64,000 nt of DNA from Sphingorhabdus contaminans (lineage in GTDB: Bacteria; Pseudomonadota; Alphaproteobacteria; Sphingomonadales; Sphingomonadaceae). Below, piece by piece: positions 61,285-64,000 of the stretch. Each line of letters begins with the position of its first letter. Position 1 is the stretch's first letter. Under the pieces are notes generated by a model. It made no database searches, was not told the DNA's origin, and saw nothing but the letters and a program-made list of their open reading frames with translations. Location of the stretch: contig NZ_VKKU01000001.1 in the NCBI RefSeq assembly GCF_007280415.1, positions 248,001 through 312,000 of the forward strand, in the 5' to 3' direction. The position numbers were made by a program, and so were the translations under genes.

Positions 61285-62142
61285 TTAATCCCAAGCCACC
61301 TCGGGAGGCAGGCTCATCAATATGGCATCCACATTGCCGCCGGTCTTCAATCCGAAGGTTGTGCCGCGATCATAGACAAGGTTGAATTCCGCATACCGCC
61401 CGCGCCAGCGACGTTGGGCCTGCTTTTGTTCATCCGTATATTCCATATTCATCCGGCGCCGAACCAGCTTCGGGAAAATATCCAGAAAAGCCTCTCCAAC
61501 ATCCCGGGTTAAACTGAAATTCCGCTCAAACAGGGCGTCGCTGCTGTTTTCGAGATGATCATAGAAAATGCCTCCAACGCCGCGGTGCACGCCGCGATGG
61601 GGTATCCAGAAATAATCTTCGGCCCATGCGCGATATTTTTCATAGACATCCGGACCATAGGGCGCGCAGGCCGCACGGAGACGCGCGTGGAAATCAGCCG
61701 TATCTTCGTCATAAGGGATCGGTGGATTGAGGTCGGCGCCGCCCCCAAACCAGCTTTTAGTTGTTACCAGATAGCGCGTGTTCATATGCACTGCCGGAAC
61801 ATGCGGGTTGGACATGTGCGCGACAAGGCTGATGCCCGTTGCGAAAAAGCTTGGATCTTCCGCCGCGCCATGAATTGTCTTGGCAAATTCGGGATTGAAG
61901 GCCCCGCCCACAGTTGACACATTAACGCCTACTTTTTCGAAGATCTTGCCCTTCATCACGCCCCGGACGCCACCACCGCCGGGTGAACCGTCATGATCCG
62001 TGCGATCCCACGGCATATATTCGAATGCAGCATCCGAGCCTATTTCGCGTTCAATTTCTTCAAAGGCTGCACATATCCTGTCCCTGAGCGACTCAAACCA
62101 GGCGCGAGCCGCTTGCTGGCGTGTGTCGAGAGTGAGGGTCAT
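61285..62142 (-). CDS. hemF: Oxygen-dependent coproporphyrinogen III oxidase
   Basis: A 285-residue enzyme for haem synthesis, oxidatively decarboxylating coproporphyrinogen III to protoporphyrinogen IX. HemF signatures include GGGGVRGVMKGKIFEKVGVNVSTV, the VPAVHMNTRYLVT, WFGGGADLNPPIPYDEDTADFH, the RGVHRGVGGIFYD and GTTFGLKTGGNVDAILMSLPP. Length and motifs are normal. It overlaps trmL by four bases. Confidence 0.97.
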   Translation of the reverse strand: MTLTLDTRQQAARAWFESLRDRICAAFEEIEREIGSDAAFEYMPWDRTDHDGSPGGGGVRGVMKGKIFEKVGVNVSTVGGAFNPEFAKTIHGAAEDPSFFATGISLVAHMSNPHVPAVHMNTRYLVTTKSWFGGGADLNPPIPYDEDTADFHARLRAACAPYGPDVYEKYRAWAEDYFWIPHRGVHRGVGGIFYDHLENSSDALFERNFSLTRDVGEAFLDIFPKLVRRRMNMEYTDEQKQAQRRWRGRYAEFNLVYDRGTTFGLKTGGNVDAILMSLPPEVAWD

Positions 62143-62600
62143 GCATCTTCTCCGGGGAACTGTCTTGTTTGTCGCAATGCTTCTGCCAAAGCGATGCCAG
62201 CCGACACTGCAACATTCAAGGACCGAAATTCAGGATGCATGGGAATATGCACACGGGCATTGGCCCGTTCATGTACCATCGTCGGGACACCGGCACTTTC
62301 GGAACCCATTAGGATGATATCATCCGGCTGGAACCGGAACCGGGTCAAGGACGTCGAACCCTTGGTTGTCATCAAAACAAGGCGCGACACTCCGATATTT
62401 GTTTCAAAAGCATCCCAATCCGGATGCCGTTTTACCGAAGCACCCGCGACATAATCCATGCCTGCGCGCTTTAAAGCGCGCTCGGAAAAGGCAAATCCGC
62501 ATGGCTCGATTATATCGCACGGGACGTCAAAGCATGCCGACATCCGCAAAATTGTTCCGACATTTCCGGCAATGTCTGGCTGGTAAAGCGCAATGCGCAT
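62139..62600 (-). CDS. trmL: tRNA (cytidine(34)-2'-O)-methyltransferase TrmL
   Basis: A 153-residue SPOUT methyltransferase modifying the wobble base of tRNA-Leu. LYQPDIAGNVGTILRMSACF is the N-terminal SPOUT motif; ILMGSESAGVP and RVHIPMHPEFRSLNVAVSAGIALAEALRQ are the C-terminal knot motifs. First gene of the minus-strand operon; the 55-base gap to the divergent glycosyltransferase must contain both starts. Confidence 0.94.
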   Translation of the reverse strand: MRIALYQPDIAGNVGTILRMSACFDVPCDIIEPCGFAFSERALKRAGMDYVAGASVKRHPDWDAFETNIGVSRLVLMTTKGSTSLTRFRFQPDDIILMGSESAGVPTMVHERANARVHIPMHPEFRSLNVAVSAGIALAEALRQTRQFPGEDA

Positions 62601-62655
62601 CGAAATTCCTGTCGCTGGAAACCAATTTGTGACGATTAGCGTTTAGAGGGGCCAC

Positions 62656-63660
62656 ATGGCAACAGGGTGCGCAGTTTCGGTAATCATGAGCGTCTACAAC
62701 GGCGCGCCGCATGTCTATGCCAGTGTTCAATCAATTCTCCGGCAGAGTTTTACGGATTTCGAGCTGCTTATCCTCAACGATGGTTCGACCGATAACAGTT
62801 CGCAAATCCTCAACAGTCTGGCCGATTGCGATAGCCGTATCCGGCTGATCGAACGCGAAAACAGGGGCCTGGTCGCGAGCTTGAACGAGTTGATCGCGGC
62901 CGCGAAATCACCCTTGCTGGCAAGGATGGACAGCGATGATATCGCCATGCCCGATCGTCTGGCCCGGCAGGTAGATTTTATGGCGGCAAACCCGGTCATC
63001 GGCATTTTGGGAAGCAACACCCACGATCTGGATGAGAATGGTTTTCTGCAAAGTGCGGTGGAGACCTATCCCTTGTCGCCCGAAGATGCGCGTGTCGGTT
63101 TACGAAGCGGTCCCCCGGTTTGCCATCCGTCGGTCATGATGCGGACCGACCTGATCCGCAGCCTCGGCGGGTACCGCGCGGCGTTCCGCCATGCCGAAGA
63201 TTATGATCTGTGGTTACGGGCATCCTCGGTAACCGACATCACGAATTTGCCCCAAAGATTGCTGCTATATCGGCGCAGTCCGCAGCAAATCAGTCAGAAG
63301 CATGCCGCCGAGCAAGCCAAGGCTGCTGCTGTGGCTTGGCTCGATCACGTCCGTTGCGGGGAGGGGCGGGCAAGTCTTTTTGACGATATGCCGCATCTGC
63401 CGCATTATGACGATTTGGACGCCCTGTTCGGCAATGACTATGCATCGGCCTATGTCCGCCGGAAAGTCGTCGAACGTATGCGCTATTCCAACGAAATGCT
63501 AAAAGGTCCCGAATTCAGCATGATGCTGCATCAGGTGCGTGCGGGCGAGGGATTTGACGGTATCGGTCGAACAATCTTACGGCTGGGCCGCAAGGGGCGT
63601 ATGGTCCGTGCGGTCGTGCTGGCTTCCGCAGCGGCGGGTATTCTGATCAGCGGCTCCTAG
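62656..63660 (+). CDS. Family 2 glycosyltransferase
   Basis: A 334-residue GT-A glycosyltransferase. It has VSVIMSVYNGAP, the nucleotide loop LLILNDGSTDNS, and the metal-binding DxD in LLARMDSDDIAMPDR. GPPVCHPSVMMRTDLIRSLGGYRA, AEDYDLWLRAS are typical of this group. The C terminus has a hydrophobic stretch. The acceptor is unknown, probably a cell-surface glycan. GAGGGGCC precedes the ATG. Confidence 0.88.
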   Translation: MATGCAVSVIMSVYNGAPHVYASVQSILRQSFTDFELLILNDGSTDNSSQILNSLADCDSRIRLIERENRGLVASLNELIAAAKSPLLARMDSDDIAMPDRLARQVDFMAANPVIGILGSNTHDLDENGFLQSAVETYPLSPEDARVGLRSGPPVCHPSVMMRTDLIRSLGGYRAAFRHAEDYDLWLRASSVTDITNLPQRLLLYRRSPQQISQKHAAEQAKAAAVAWLDHVRCGEGRASLFDDMPHLPHYDDLDALFGNDYASAYVRRKVVERMRYSNEMLKGPEFSMMLHQVRAGEGFDGIGRTILRLGRKGRMVRAVVLASAAAGILISGS

Positions 63661-63697
63661 GTCATGTCCCTAAGTCACGCATTTTACAACAATTAAC

Positions 63698-64000
63698 ATG
63701 TCAGTCACTCCGCGTCCCATGCTGGCACAGGCCAAAATTCACTCGCGCGGCGCTATCCGCTTTCATGTATTGGGACCGCTCTTGCGGTGTACCGAATCTC
63801 TGTTTGCAAAGCGTGACATGATCCACGAGCATATAAATGAAGCGAATATGGTCTCGGCGGTACCGAAGCGGAAAACCGCTCGTCGCCGGCTGTTCGGTAC
63901 GCGCGAGACTATTTTGGTGCTTGTTGCATTCGCCTTATTGGCTTTCGTCCCTTCGGTAGCGCAAATATCACCATTTGGTCGTGTCGAAACGCCCGCCTCA
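63698..64000 (+). CDS. Unfinished membrane protein gene, truncated by window edge
   Basis: An ATG at 63698 opens a frame that has no stop to the end of the window (101 codons). The N-terminal part is basic and poorly conserved-looking; the first hydrophobic helix is TILVLVAFALLAFVPSVAQ at about residues 70-88, preceded by arginine-rich RRRLFGTRE. Internal ATGs at 63719, 63821 and 63851 are alternative starts. Because of the truncation, no family can be named. Confidence 0.55.
   Translation, partial: MSVTPRPMLAQAKIHSRGAIRFHVLGPLLRCTESLFAKRDMIHEHINEANMVSAVPKRKTARRRLFGTRETILVLVAFALLAFVPSVAQISPFGRVETPAS

Overview
The window reads as chromosomal DNA of an alphaproteobacterium, most likely a sphingomonad (order Sphingomonadales). 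This rests on gene content and order rather than on a database search: xerD-accA, the comF-grxC-DUF1178 run, an NDUFS4-like complex I subunit, a SUV3-type helicase followed by an S4 protein and a seven-iron ferredoxin, DUF6456, Flp pilins, many four-base ATGA overlaps, and sphingomonad-style intergenic palindromic repeats. No rRNA, CRISPR array, complete insertion sequence, plasmid origin or prophage was seen.

Layout. 1-8.1 kb: a 5'-truncated unknown gene, xerD, accA, an M48 metallopeptidase, two divergent Flp pilin genes on the minus strand (one only 52 residues), mutT, a methyltransferase-like gene, comF, grxC and DUF1178. 8.1-21.1 kb is the most unusual part and is bracketed by tRNA-Arg(CCT) and tRNA-Pro(GGG). 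It holds a compact virB-type type IV secretion operon (order virB1-2-3-4-6-9-10-11) with no recognisable virB5, virB7, virB8, virD4 or relaxase. It also holds a DUF1800/DUF1501 exported pair, an alanine-rich repeat lipoprotein, and a holin/endolysin pair resembling gene-transfer-agent (GTA) release genes. 21.2-24.3 kb: yajC-secD-secF. 24.3-37.5 kb: a glycosyltransferase, an XRE regulator, DUF6456, an ABC-F ATPase, a D-amino-acid aminotransferase, a SIMPL protein, a PepSY-response regulator-histidine kinase operon, chorismate mutase, a polyprenyl diphosphate synthase, hrpB and an NDUFS4-like gene.

37.5-38.9 kb is a repeat-rich stretch around a DUF305 membrane protein. 38.9-43.5 kb: a LemA-TPM-TPM-NUDIX operon, mscL and a cyclopropane-fatty-acid synthase. 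43.5-53.6 kb: a serine hydrolase, a complete polyamine ABC transporter (binding protein, two permeases, ATPase), a secreted FKBP, and a minus-strand operon of isovaleryl-CoA dehydrogenase, a small membrane protein, a PuuD-like amidotransferase and a class III aminotransferase. The transporter and operon look like polyamine uptake and catabolism. 53.6-58.4 kb: a ferredoxin reductase-type flavoprotein, a SUV3-like helicase, an S4 protein and fdxA. 58.4-62.6 kb: a tightly overlapping minus-strand operon trmL-hemF-GNAT-lipB-lipoprotein-OYE. The window ends with a family 2 glycosyltransferase and the start of an unfinished membrane-protein gene.

Most of the window is ordinary housekeeping. The features most worth a second look are the reduced type IV secretion operon, the detached GTA-type lysis pair, the DUF1800/DUF1501 pair, two 147-bp palindromic repeats bracketing the two-component operon, an inverted repeat pair flanking DUF305, and a possible 11-bp-spaced response-regulator site. 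All functional statements are read from sequence by eye; start codons were chosen from ribosome binding sites and family alignment sense.
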